Part shown: one piece after another, positions 44,795 through 53,537 of the stretch
Numbering within the stretch: the first letter of the stretch is position 1
Layout: every line of letters starts with the position of its first letter
Assembly (NCBI RefSeq): GCF_000265405.1
Contig: NC_018010.1
Span: 2,563,501-2,627,500 of the forward strand
Direction of reading: 5' to 3'
Source: Belliella baltica DSM 15883
Lineage (GTDB): Bacteria; Bacteroidota; Bacteroidia; Cytophagales; Cyclobacteriaceae
Length of the DNA stretch: 64,000 nucleotides
Position numbers and translations under genes: made by a program
The notes under the pieces: model-generated
Told to the model about the DNA's origin: nothing
Databases searched by the model: none
The model's input: the letters and a program-made list of their open reading frames with translations, nothing else

Positions 44795-44988
44795 TGGAAT
44801 AAAATTTCTCAGTTAAAAGATTTGAATTATAGATGCTCTATTTTGAAATAGGTAGGGACTTCATTTTGTATGAATTCCTTACCCATTCATTTAAAATAAA
44901 TAATTCATATTTCGTCATACTCCATAAAAAAAATTGCATTAAAAAGAAATACAGGTGTTTTTCTGTCCTTAATTTTTAAATAACATCA

Positions 44989-45555
44989 ATGAAACGTCTT
45001 TTATGTTTGCCATTTATTCTACTCCTAGGTTTTTACGAGCCATTATCTGCACAATCATCACCGAGTATCTTAATTGCTTACCATTCAGAAACAGGTAAAA
45101 CTCAAGCTATGGCTGATGCTGTGGCAAAAGGTATTGATGCTATTAAGGGAGTAGATTATATGCTAAAGCCAATCAACGAAGTCACTGAAAGTGATTTGCT
45201 ATTTGCTTCGGCAATAATTTTAGGTTCACCAGTTTACAATGCAAATATGTCTCCTGAAGTGCAAGCTTTTATCAATTCATGGCCTTTTGAAGGCAGGCCT
45301 TTGAAAGATAAAATTGGAGCTGTCTTTGTGACAGGTGGAGGTTTTTCCATAGGAGAAGAAGAAGTGATGTTCAGTATGATCCGAGCCATGATGATTCATG
45401 GGATGATTATCGTTGGCGGAGATGAATTGGAAGCAGCTTTTGGTGCTTCTGCCATTACAGGTGAGGGGGATTTTGCTGGAAAGCAAGTACAAGAAATTTT
45501 TCTTAAAAAAGCCGAAGGTTTGGGTAAAAGAGTCGGAGAATTACTTGTTAAATAA
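44989..45555 (+). CDS. Exported flavodoxin-like protein
   Basis: 188 residues. A clear Sec signal peptide (MKRLLCLPFILLLGFYEPLSA, residues 1-20, cleavage near LSA-QSS) precedes a flavodoxin/WrbA-type FMN domain: phosphate loop AYHSETGKTQAMADAVAKG (about 30-48), ASAIILGSPVYNANMSPEVQ (about 73-92) and VFVTGGGFSIGEE (about 111-123). Such FMN proteins are normally cytoplasmic, so periplasmic location is unusual; the reductant would have to come from an exported or membrane partner. It lies alone between an exported amidohydrolase and a peptidase lipoprotein, both also extracytoplasmic. Confidence 0.85.
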   Translation: MKRLLCLPFILLLGFYEPLSAQSSPSILIAYHSETGKTQAMADAVAKGIDAIKGVDYMLKPINEVTESDLLFASAIILGSPVYNANMSPEVQAFINSWPFEGRPLKDKIGAVFVTGGGFSIGEEEVMFSMIRAMMIHGMIIVGGDELEAAFGASAITGEGDFAGKQVQEIFLKKAEGLGKRVGELLVK

Positions 45556-45631
45556 GTTTTCTAGAGTTGAATAATAGTAAAGTTTAAATCGAAGTACTTT
45601 TCATATCTTTACTCCCTTAATCACTAGCACT

Positions 45632-47767
45632 ATGAAAAAAATAATTCAAAACCTCTTAATCTTAAGTGTAGGAATGAATATATCGTGTTCGCAAGAAAAA
45701 AAAGAATTCCAATATCCAGATGTTCAGCCTCCAGTGGCAAATGTCAAACCTTTTGAAATCACAGCCAAACATGGTCATGTCAGAGTCGATAATTATTACT
45801 GGCTCAATGACCGTGACAACCAAGAAGTGATAGATTATCTTAATGCTGAAAATGCATACTTGGATACCATGCTATCTCATACAAAGGATTTTCAAGATAA
45901 ACTTTTCAAAGAAATCAGAAGCAGAATCAAAGAAGATGATTCTTCTGTCCCATACAAACTGGATGATTATTTTTACTACTCACGTTTCGTAGAAGGTGGT
46001 GAATATCCAATATACGCTCGCAAAAAGGGATCTCTTAATGCTGATGAAGAAATTATTATGGATGGAAATGAATTGGGCAAAGGGAAATCTTTTCTCAATT
46101 TTTTCACATCTGTCAGTGAAGACCATAACCTCGCTGCTATAATCATGGATACGCAAGGGAGAAATTTTTATACAGTAATGATAAAAGACCTGACAACAGG
46201 TGAAATGCTTCCAGATAAAATTGAGAATATTAGAAGTTCGGCTGTTTGGTCAAATGACAATAAATCTTTTTACTATTCCATTCCTGATCCTATTACATTA
46301 AGGAATTTTCAAGTAAAAAGACATATCCTCGGCCAAGACTCAAGTCTAGATGAAGTGATTTTTGAAGAAACTGATCAAACCCTCAGTTGTGGTGTGGGCA
46401 AAACCAAATCCAAGGAATATATTATCATTGGCTCTGGAAGAACTGATGCTTCTTATGCCATGTATTTTCCAGTGGATAATCCTGTAAAGCCAATTGTAAT
46501 CGCACCTCTTCAAGATAATGTTCAATATAATGTTGATCATGCTGGTGGAGAGAGTTTTATGATTTACACGAACCAAGATGCTGTCAATTATAGATTAGTC
46601 GATGCGCCAATTTCTAATCCTTCAACTTCGAATTGGAAGGATATCATTCCAAATCGTACTGATATTTTCTTAGAAGGAGTTGATTATTTTAAAGATTATA
46701 TGGCTGTTCAAGAAACTAAAGAAGGACTTGCCAAAATTAGAATCATTAGATATGAAGATCAATCCTCTCATGAATTAGAGTTTGGAGAGCCTGCTTATAC
46801 TGCTAGTTTAGGAAATAACCCTGCATTTGAAACCGATGTAGTTCGATATTCATACACATCTATGACTACTCCGAATTCAGTGTACGATTATAATATGGAG
46901 ACTAGAGATAAGATATTAATGAAGGAACAAGCGGTTTTGGGAGATTTTGAAAAAGAAAATTACCAAACTGAACGAATCATGGTGACTGCGAGAGATGGTA
47001 AAAAAGTACCCATGTCTATCGTTTACAGAAAAGTTAAATTCAAGAAGGATGGAACTATGCCAGGTTGGATTTATGCTTATGGTTCATATGGTTATTCTAT
47101 GGAAGCAACTTTCAGCTCCGCAAGGTTGAGTTTGTTAGATAGGGGAATGGTCTATGCAATTGCCCATATTCGTGGAGGCCAAGAAATGGGTGGTGACTGG
47201 TACGAGGATGGCAAGATGATGAATAAGAAAAACTCTTTTTATGACTTCATTGATTGCTCAAAATGGCTTCAAGACAATGGATATGTAGCTAAAGATAAGC
47301 TTTTTGCATCAGGTGGAAGTGCTGGAGGACTGCTAATGGGAGGAATTTTAAATATGGCACCTGAAGTTTACAGGGGAGTGGTGGCAGATGTTGCTTTTGT
47401 AGATGTAGTGACTACCATGATGGATGAAACCATTCCACTTACAACTTTCAAATGGCTTGAATGGGGCAACCCAAATATTCAAGAGCAATATGAATATATG
47501 CTATCATATTCACCTTATGATAATGTGGAAGCAAAAGATTACCCTCATATTCTCGCAACAACAGGTCTTCATGATTCACAAGTTCAATACTGGGAGCCAG
47601 CCAAATGGGTTGCCAAGCTCAGAACTTTAAAGACTGATAAGAATAACCTATTCCTCTATACCAATATGGATGCTGGGCACGGTGGTGCCAGTGGTAGATT
47701 CGAACGTCTGAAAGAAGTCGCTCGAGAATATGCATTTGCCTTTGATATTTTAGGAATTAGAGAATGA
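45632..47767 (+). CDS. S9 family prolyl oligopeptidase (protease II type), putative lipoprotein
   Basis: 711 residues. The N-terminus has a hydrophobic segment followed by NISCSQEKK, a plausible though imperfect lipobox. A seven-blade propeller domain (about 60-430) is followed by an alpha/beta-hydrolase domain. The nucleophile is in ASGGSAGGLLMG (Ser563), Asp in TTGLHDSQVQYWEPAKW (about 650) and His in NMDAGHGGASGR (about 685). The upstream signature AYGSYGYSMEATFS matches oligopeptidase B. It probably cleaves peptides in the periplasm or at the outer membrane. A perfect terminator follows. Confidence 0.93.
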   Translation: MKKIIQNLLILSVGMNISCSQEKKEFQYPDVQPPVANVKPFEITAKHGHVRVDNYYWLNDRDNQEVIDYLNAENAYLDTMLSHTKDFQDKLFKEIRSRIKEDDSSVPYKLDDYFYYSRFVEGGEYPIYARKKGSLNADEEIIMDGNELGKGKSFLNFFTSVSEDHNLAAIIMDTQGRNFYTVMIKDLTTGEMLPDKIENIRSSAVWSNDNKSFYYSIPDPITLRNFQVKRHILGQDSSLDEVIFEETDQTLSCGVGKTKSKEYIIIGSGRTDASYAMYFPVDNPVKPIVIAPLQDNVQYNVDHAGGESFMIYTNQDAVNYRLVDAPISNPSTSNWKDIIPNRTDIFLEGVDYFKDYMAVQETKEGLAKIRIIRYEDQSSHELEFGEPAYTASLGNNPAFETDVVRYSYTSMTTPNSVYDYNMETRDKILMKEQAVLGDFEKENYQTERIMVTARDGKKVPMSIVYRKVKFKKDGTMPGWIYAYGSYGYSMEATFSSARLSLLDRGMVYAIAHIRGGQEMGGDWYEDGKMMNKKNSFYDFIDCSKWLQDNGYVAKDKLFASGGSAGGLLMGGILNMAPEVYRGVVADVAFVDVVTTMMDETIPLTTFKWLEWGNPNIQEQYEYMLSYSPYDNVEAKDYPHILATTGLHDSQVQYWEPAKWVAKLRTLKTDKNNLFLYTNMDAGHGGASGRFERLKEVAREYAFAFDILGIRE

Positions 47768-47788
47768 TTTTGTTCTAACAAAATATTT

Positions 47789-47831
47789 AATAAGGCTCGA
47801 CCAAGTAACTTGGTCGAGCCTTATTCTTTAA
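47789..47831 (+). terminator. Terminator after the S9 peptidase gene
   Basis: A 17-bp perfect stem (47789-47805 with 47809-47825), 5' arm AATAAGGCTCGACCAAG, loop TAA, followed by a short T-rich run. Confidence 0.9.
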
Positions 47832-48018
47832 TAGCAAGGCAATAAACAAGTAGTTGCTTATAACTTTTTTTATCTAATTAATTTTCAGTATCAAGAGGTT
47901 GTTTTACAATGATTGTTGGCAATTTCCAGTTAGCAAATGTTTAATGGAACCCTTACGGAAATACAAAATCTTGTTTTATTACAATATAAATTAAAATAAT
48001 TCAATGAAAATAATTCTA

Positions 48019-48044
48019 AAATACCCTGTTATGGGTATTTTTTT
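48019..48044 (+). terminator. Terminator in the peptidase-gdhA gap
   Basis: AAATACCC (48019-48026), loop TGTTAT, GGGTATTT (48033-48040), then T residues. No gene was found between this and the preceding terminator, so it may end an unidentified short transcript or act as a second read-through stop. Confidence 0.7.
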
Positions 48045-48059
48045 AAATAAATTTATTCC

Positions 48060-48150
48060 TACATTTGTTGAGGGTGATTAAGCAATTTTTCTTTGGCATT
48101 AGCCAAACAAGAAAACTTGAAAGGGCTATATTTTTTAGCCCTTTATTTTT
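48060..48150 (+). ncRNA. Candidate small RNA of three back-to-back hairpins
   Basis: TACATTTG (48060-48067) is a -7 box match; no clear -33. About 7 nt later a potential transcript of roughly 75 nt runs to a terminator. Its 3' half consists of three abutting hairpins without intervening bases: TTTGGC-ATTA-GCCAAA (48092-48107), CAAG-AAAA-CTTG (48108-48119) and AAAGGGCTA with TAGCCCTTT (48120-48144), then ATTTTTG. It has no plausible coding frame and is bounded by a terminator 16 nt upstream of the box and a minus-strand terminator just downstream. Resembles no RNA family I know. Confidence 0.5.
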
Positions 48151-48153
48151 GTC

Positions 48154-48195
48154 AAAAAAATAGCCCCTTCGGTATCAATTGAAGAGGCCATTTTT
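48154..48195 (-). terminator. Terminator of gdhA
   Basis: AAATAGCCCCTTC and GAAGAGGCCATTT pair with two mismatches around a 10-nt loop; the minus strand continues with TTTTTTTGAC. It lies about 140 nt past the gdhA stop; the intervening sequence is AT-rich with no gene. Confidence 0.65.
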
Positions 48196-48338
48196 AATCC
48201 AAAACTGTTAGTGCAGATGCAAAGGTGATGTTTACATTTTCGAAATTAATTACTTAATCAAAACTTTAAACTTTCCCATCTTTTCAACAATTGAGTACAG
48301 TTTTTCAATTTTGAAATCTGCTAATCTTTCAATCTTAT

Positions 48339-49757
48339 TTAAGGGAATATTCCCAAATCAGTATAACTGATCGCAATTCGTTCGATAGCTAGAATAAAAG
48401 CTGCTGTTCTCAAACTTTTAATATTTTTCTCTTTTCTAGTCTTATTCATTGCATGATAGGCTTCTACCATTGTTTCTTCTAGACCAGATAAAACCAAATC
48501 TCTTTCTGAGGCGCCTCTAATTAACGCATCTCTTTCTTGGTCAGTAAATTCTTCCCCAGTAGCATTTTCAATGGTCCCTAAAAGTTTTCTGTATTTTTCC
48601 ATATCATAGCGCTTTTCTAGCTTGCCAAAGGATACTCGAGAAAGATTCTTCAACCACTCAAAATAAGAGACAGTTACACCTCCCGCATTCAGATACATAT
48701 CAGGGATGACCATTATGCCTCTTTCCATCAAGATTCTTTCTGCTTCTTGCGTGACGGGACCATTAGCAGCTTCACCTATTATCTTAGCTTTAATTTTTGG
48801 AGCATTCTCTTTAGTGATTTGATTTTCTAAAGCAGCAGGAACAAGAATATCACATTCATAAGTCAATAGCTCTTTACTATCTTTTACAAATTCACCTTTT
48901 GGGTAACCTTTGAACCCCTTGTTTTTCAATTGATAAGCTTTCAAAGCTTCAATATCGATTCCCTCTGAATCAAAAATACCTCCATTCCATTCCGCAACTG
49001 CTATAATCTTTGCGCCAGCTTCTTCTATGTATTTGGCTGAATAATAGCCAACATTACCCAAACCTTGAACAATCACTGTTTTACCTTTCATTCCCGTAGT
49101 CAAGCCCAAAGATTTCATATCGTCTTCGACTTCTACAGCTTCTCTGATGCCAAAAAAAACTCCTTGTCCAGTTGCTTCTGTTCTGCCATCAATACCATGC
49201 TGAGATAAAGGTTTGCCAGTTACACAACCTTTTGCATTAATCAATTCAGGATTAAAAGCTTCAAAGGTATCGACAATCCAAGCCATTTCTCTTGCACTTG
49301 TACCATAGTCAGGCGCTGGGACATCTATGGCAGGACCGATAAACTTTTTCTTGATTAATTCAGAAGTGTAACGTCGGGTGATTTTTTCTAATTGATTGAC
49401 ATTGTACTTTAAAGGGTCAATTCTTACACCACCTTTAGCTCCTCCAAATGGAACATTTACGAGGGCACATTTATAAGTCATCAATGCCGCAAGTCCCTTT
49501 ACTTCGTCCTCGTTGACATGTTCGCTGTAGCGAATACCTCCTTTTACTGGAAGTTTGTGATGAGAATGCTGAACTCTATATCCAGTCAATGTCTCGTAAG
49601 TGCCGTCATCATTTCTCAATGGAAAATTAAACTTATAAATACTGTTACATTGCTTTATTTGTTCAATTAAACCTGGGTTTAGATTCATATGTTTGGCTGC
49701 ATCATCGACGAATCCACAAACATCATTGAATAAACTGTAATCTTTTTGCTTACTCAT
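48339..49757 (-). CDS. gdhA: Glu/Leu/Phe/Val dehydrogenase (glutamate dehydrogenase)
   Basis: 472 residues. It interconverts glutamate with 2-oxoglutarate and ammonia. Substrate-site lysine motifs KLPVKGGIRYSEHVNEDE (about 69-86) and VPFGGAKGGVRIDP (about 98-111) and the loop GPAIDVPAPDYGT (about 141-153) are present, with the Rossmann segment TVIVQGLGNVGYYSAKYIEE (about 230-249). Length suggests the longer Bacteroidetes/Cytophagales type rather than the compact hexameric E. coli enzyme. Cofactor specificity is not read with confidence. Confidence 0.95.
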   Translation of the reverse strand: MSKQKDYSLFNDVCGFVDDAAKHMNLNPGLIEQIKQCNSIYKFNFPLRNDDGTYETLTGYRVQHSHHKLPVKGGIRYSEHVNEDEVKGLAALMTYKCALVNVPFGGAKGGVRIDPLKYNVNQLEKITRRYTSELIKKKFIGPAIDVPAPDYGTSAREMAWIVDTFEAFNPELINAKGCVTGKPLSQHGIDGRTEATGQGVFFGIREAVEVEDDMKSLGLTTGMKGKTVIVQGLGNVGYYSAKYIEEAGAKIIAVAEWNGGIFDSEGIDIEALKAYQLKNKGFKGYPKGEFVKDSKELLTYECDILVPAALENQITKENAPKIKAKIIGEAANGPVTQEAERILMERGIMVIPDMYLNAGGVTVSYFEWLKNLSRVSFGKLEKRYDMEKYRKLLGTIENATGEEFTDQERDALIRGASERDLVLSGLEETMVEAYHAMNKTRKEKNIKSLRTAAFILAIERIAISYTDLGIFP

Positions 49758-49875
49758 AAAAATCGATTTTTGGTTATTATCCTAAGTTACGAATCATTTA
49801 AATCAAGTCGAAGGTATTCAGTTAAAATTATATAGTTTTAACTTTTTGATCCTGATTATCAGATTTCTAAATTTT

Positions 49876-50973
49876 CTAATTTTTGATGACTGGTACTAAT
49901 TTCCCCCAAATTTGATCTAAAAAAGTAAATGATACCAAAGATTCATCAGCATCTAAACCCATCCTAATCAAAACAAGGTTTTGAGAGGGTACTATACAGA
50001 CAAACTGGCCATCTCTTCCCAAACCACATACCATATCCGAAGGAGCATTTGGAAATATCGGTCCAGTGAACTTTTGTTGTAAACTTGGAATCATAAAGCT
50101 TGACTTGCCATTTAGCCACCATAAGTATCCATAGCTTTCATTTATACTTTGTGAAGTTGATGTCATTTGGTTTAGATACTCTTGATCACTTAAAATTGTC
50201 TCAGTTCCCCATTTTCCTTTGGCTAAAATCATCAAACCAAATCTTGCCATTGACCTAGCATTACTAAAATAGACATTGTTGAAACCAATTCTCTGCCAAG
50301 CCCCTTGCATACCAATTTTTGTTGCAATCTTAGCTTCAAAATAACTGTTGAAAGTAACTCCGCTTGCAGAAGCGATCACTTCATCCAAAATCGTATATGG
50401 GGCATTATGATAGGCCCATCTAGTACCGGGCTCGGCTTTATAAATCAAACTCTCAGGAGTAAAATCGTCTTTGTTTTCTACGGAATCATCTAAGCCTGTT
50501 GTCATTGTCAATTGATGCCAAATGCTAATTTTCTGCTCTTGATTTTCAGATAGAGACGTCCAACCTTTCCCTAAATAATCAGAACTTGGATCATTCAAGT
50601 TGAGCAAGCTTTCTTCTTGTGCTATACCTACAAGTGTAGCTGTAAGCGTTTTTCCAGCTGAGGCCCAATACCAGTTGGAACGTTGATTGAATGGCTGTGA
50701 ACCTATCAGCTGTGTGCCAAAATATTGTTCTAACACGATTTTACCATCCTTCAAGACTATAAATCCGCGTGTATTGCCATCTTCTAATAACTGATAGAGT
50801 TCATCTAATTTTGATGTATCCCAACCCAGCGTTGAAGGGTTGATGGTTTGCCAAGTTTCGGAATTAGCTGGCGGAAAGTATAATCCAATTGAATCAGGAC
50901 CTTCATTCTCTTTACAACTTGAGAAAAAAAAGAAGATGATGATAAGAGATAAAAATGAAATTGACCTTTTCAC
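49876..50973 (-). CDS. Serine hydrolase lipoprotein (class C beta-lactamase/esterase family)
   Basis: 365 residues, GTG start. A lipobox in FFFFSSCKENEG makes it a probable outer-membrane or periplasmic lipoprotein. The SxxK nucleophile lies in WYWASAGKTLTATLVG (about 104-119) and the Tyr-x-Asn-like motif in RWAYHNAPYTIL (about 188). The third motif is GLGRDGQFVC in place of HTG/KTG. Bacteroidetes carry many of these; most are esterases or peptidases rather than resistance enzymes, and no resistance role is inferred. It is 118 bp downstream of the gdhA start, independent. Confidence 0.88.
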   Translation of the reverse strand: MKRSISFLSLIIIFFFFSSCKENEGPDSIGLYFPPANSETWQTINPSTLGWDTSKLDELYQLLEDGNTRGFIVLKDGKIVLEQYFGTQLIGSQPFNQRSNWYWASAGKTLTATLVGIAQEESLLNLNDPSSDYLGKGWTSLSENQEQKISIWHQLTMTTGLDDSVENKDDFTPESLIYKAEPGTRWAYHNAPYTILDEVIASASGVTFNSYFEAKIATKIGMQGAWQRIGFNNVYFSNARSMARFGLMILAKGKWGTETILSDQEYLNQMTSTSQSINESYGYLWWLNGKSSFMIPSLQQKFTGPIFPNAPSDMVCGLGRDGQFVCIVPSQNLVLIRMGLDADESLVSFTFLDQIWGKLVPVIKN

Positions 50974-51081
50974 AATTATTCGAATTTAGCGAATCTAAAT
51001 TTAGCCAATTTTCGACTAACAAATAACAATCTTTTAAATCAAAAATGAGGATGGGATTTACTTATCTAAGTTTTGAATAAA

Positions 51082-51128
51082 ATAAAAGAGTGAGAGGAAA
51101 TAGCTTTGGATGCTTTACTCTCACTCTT
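51082..51128 (-). terminator. Terminator after the exonuclease gene
   Basis: AAGAGTGAGAG (51086-51096) pairs perfectly with CTCTCACTCTT (51118-51128); the minus strand then runs TTATTTTATTC. Confidence 0.8.
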
Positions 51129-51147
51129 AATTTAGTAAATGATAAAA

Positions 51148-51954
51148 TTAACCTTTATTGAAACTCCTTAATTTCACTTGTGTAAACTTTCTTTTGGTAT
51201 CTAGAGGAAAATCACCTTTCATCATCCAATCATAGTAGGAAGGTTCTTCTTTAAGTACCTGCTCGATCGTTTTTCCTTTGTGCTTACCAAAATTGAAACA
51301 CTCTTCTCCTTCATTGTTGAAAATAAAACGACCTGCCAAATCAACCATTTTCTCGTTGAGAAGCTGATGAATTTTTTTCATGTCATTTTCAAGCACACCC
51401 AATTTATTTCCTAATAAATCAACAGCCTCTTCACCTGTATAGCGCTCGATTTGAGCCTTGAAAACCTCGTAAGTTGCTACTGTATCTGCTTCGGCGCTAT
51501 GTGCATTTTCTAGGGTTTTCCCACAGTAAAACTTATATGCTGAGCTTAGATTTCTCTTTTCCATCAAGTGGAAAATTTTTTGTGCATCAAGTAAATTTCT
51601 TTTTTCAATGTCAAAGTCAATTCCAGCGCGAAGAAACTCTTCTACTAAAAGTGGAATGTCATATTTCAGAACATTAAACCCTGCCAAATCCGCTCCTTCA
51701 AAAAACTGATAAAGCTCTCTTGAAGCTTCTTTGAAAGTAGGTGCATCTTTGACGTCTTGATCATATATTCCATGAATTAAAGACGATTCCAAAGGGATTG
51801 GAATTGTAGGGTTGATTTTCATGGTTTTGATTTCTTCTTTTCCTCCTGGATGAACTTTGACGATGGAAATTTCCACGATTCTATCTGTAGAAATGTTGAT
51901 GCCTGTGGCTTCCAGGTCAAAGAATGCAATCGGAGTGTTGATATTTAAATTCAT
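51148..51954 (-). CDS. DEDDh-family 3'-5' exonuclease
   Basis: 268 residues. DnaQ/RNase T-like nuclease: motif I FFDLEATGINIST (Asp and Glu, about 12-24), motif II ADLAGFNVLKYDIPLL (about 90-105), motif III with His-x4-Asp in NAHSAEADTVATYE (about 150-163). The C-terminal 60 residues contain FNFGKHKGKTIEQVLKEEPS, the DUF3820/ExoX-like module. It probably trims DNA in repair or proofreading-like work, substrate uncertain. Its start lies 1 nt after the mpl stop, so they form an operon. Confidence 0.9.
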   Translation of the reverse strand: MNLNINTPIAFFDLEATGINISTDRIVEISIVKVHPGGKEEIKTMKINPTIPIPLESSLIHGIYDQDVKDAPTFKEASRELYQFFEGADLAGFNVLKYDIPLLVEEFLRAGIDFDIEKRNLLDAQKIFHLMEKRNLSSAYKFYCGKTLENAHSAEADTVATYEVFKAQIERYTGEEAVDLLGNKLGVLENDMKKIHQLLNEKMVDLAGRFIFNNEGEECFNFGKHKGKTIEQVLKEEPSYYDWMMKGDFPLDTKRKFTQVKLRSFNKG

Positions 51955-51955
51955 T

Positions 51956-53329
51956 TTATAATTTTTGATTAATTTTTTCTTTTAAAACTGTCAAATCCAT
52001 ATCATCATAATTACCAGAACTCATCAAAAGTAAGTTGGTATGGATATAGGTCTGATTCTCTAGATACTCTTTGAGTAACGCAATTTCTGTAAAAAGCTTC
52101 AAGTCTTTTCGTTGGAATCCATCTCGGAGCGTTTCTTCATCCATCAATTTCAACTTTTTCAAAGATACAGCTTTTGGATTTAAATAGATAATCGCTTCGT
52201 CAGCCATTTCAAAAGTCCCTGAATAATTAGATACAAAATCTTTATTCAACGAACTGTAAGTATGTAATTCTTGAACAGCGATTAATTTTCTTTCTGGAAA
52301 TTGATTTTTCACTGCTTCCACAGTTGCTTTCAGTTTGGATGGGGCATGAGCAAAATCTCTAAACATGATACCTGAATCTGACTTAGCTAGAATTTCTTGT
52401 CTTTTTGCAGCACCTTTGAAAGTCTGTATATGTGTATAAAATTTTTGAGGAGAAATACCGATTTGCTCGCAGATATAAAGGGCACCTTGTAAATTCTGAA
52501 GGTTATGATCGCCAAAAATATGAATGGGAACTTCTTGATCTCCATCCAGAAGAATCGTCTTTCCATCTTCAATTCGATTTGGATGTGAATTGTAAGGAAT
52601 CAGATTGACTCCTTCGATTTCACATGTCTCACCGAAACGCTTTACGATGGCATCTTTTTCACAGTAAATAAATGTCCCCGTGGATGGCGTCATCTCTACT
52701 AATTTCTCAAATTGTTCAGTGTAATTTTCAAAAGTTGGAAAGACATTAAAATGATCCCAAGCAATGCCCGACATCAAAAGAATGTCATGTTTGTAGTGAA
52801 AAAATTTGGGCCTTCGATCAAGTGGAGATGTCAAGTACTCGTCACCTTCGATAATGATGATGGGTGCATCTGATAACCGAACCATCAAGTCAAAACCTTC
52901 AATCTGCGCACCAACCAAATAATCAAAATCAACGCCCTCATTTTTCAATACATGTAAAATGATTGCTGTGATGCTCGTTTTTCCATGACTTCCTGAGATG
53001 ACTATTCGTTTTTTATCCTTACTCTGATTGTAGATAAATTCCGGAAAGGAATAAACAGGAATACCCAATTCCTGTGCACGAATTAATTCCGGGTTTTCTT
53101 GACGTGCATGCATGCCTAAAATGATGCCATCAATATCATGACTTATTTTTTCTGGAAACCAGCCTTTCTCTTTTGGTAAAATTCCAGCTTTTTGAAGTCT
53201 AGTAAGTGAAGGTTCATAAATTTCATCATCTGAACCACTGACTTCGTAGCCTTTTTCCACCATCGAAAGTGCTAAGTTGTGCATCACAGCTCCTCCAATC
53301 GCTATGAAATGATATTTTTTTGATTTCAT
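51956..53329 (-). CDS. mpl: Mpl-type UDP-MurNAc-tripeptide ligase
   Basis: 457 residues from MKSKKYHFIAIGG. Mpl attaches the recycled tripeptide L-Ala-gamma-D-Glu-meso-DAP to UDP-MurNAc. The Mur ligase ATP loop is VISGSHGKTSITAII (about 110-124); the N-domain begins with HFIAIGGAVMHNLALSMVEK, the central region has EGDEYLTSPLDRRPKF (about 165-180) and MSGIAWDHFNVF, and the C-domain starts FRDFAHAPSKLKATVEAVK. The EGDEY and HAPSK motifs distinguish Mpl from MurC. The upstream TTG adds four residues and is less likely. Operon with the exonuclease gene. Confidence 0.92.
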   Translation of the reverse strand: MKSKKYHFIAIGGAVMHNLALSMVEKGYEVSGSDDEIYEPSLTRLQKAGILPKEKGWFPEKISHDIDGIILGMHARQENPELIRAQELGIPVYSFPEFIYNQSKDKKRIVISGSHGKTSITAIILHVLKNEGVDFDYLVGAQIEGFDLMVRLSDAPIIIIEGDEYLTSPLDRRPKFFHYKHDILLMSGIAWDHFNVFPTFENYTEQFEKLVEMTPSTGTFIYCEKDAIVKRFGETCEIEGVNLIPYNSHPNRIEDGKTILLDGDQEVPIHIFGDHNLQNLQGALYICEQIGISPQKFYTHIQTFKGAAKRQEILAKSDSGIMFRDFAHAPSKLKATVEAVKNQFPERKLIAVQELHTYSSLNKDFVSNYSGTFEMADEAIIYLNPKAVSLKKLKLMDEETLRDGFQRKDLKLFTEIALLKEYLENQTYIHTNLLLMSSGNYDDMDLTVLKEKINQKL

Positions 53330-53497
53330 ATTATTTATCAAAGTCTAAAGTTGAAAAATTTTGGTTTTAATTTGATAGGAAAGCTAACCAATCCATTTAT
53401 TTTTTCTTTTAATATGAGCAACAAATTCTTCCACCTGTATGATATTGAATTGATTTACCGTTGGTTAATTAGGAGTGTTGATAACTCGTGTATAAAT

Positions 53498-53532
53498 TGT
53501 TCAAAACCTTTTAGAGAAACAGGTTACATTTG
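53498..53532 (+). promoter_or_regulatory. Promoter abutting the dnaB start
   Basis: TTG (53498-53500), 24 nt, TACATTTG (53525-53532). Transcription would begin at about 53538-53540, on or at the ATG, so the mRNA would be leaderless or nearly so. Confidence 0.45.
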
Positions 53533-53537
53533 TTCGT

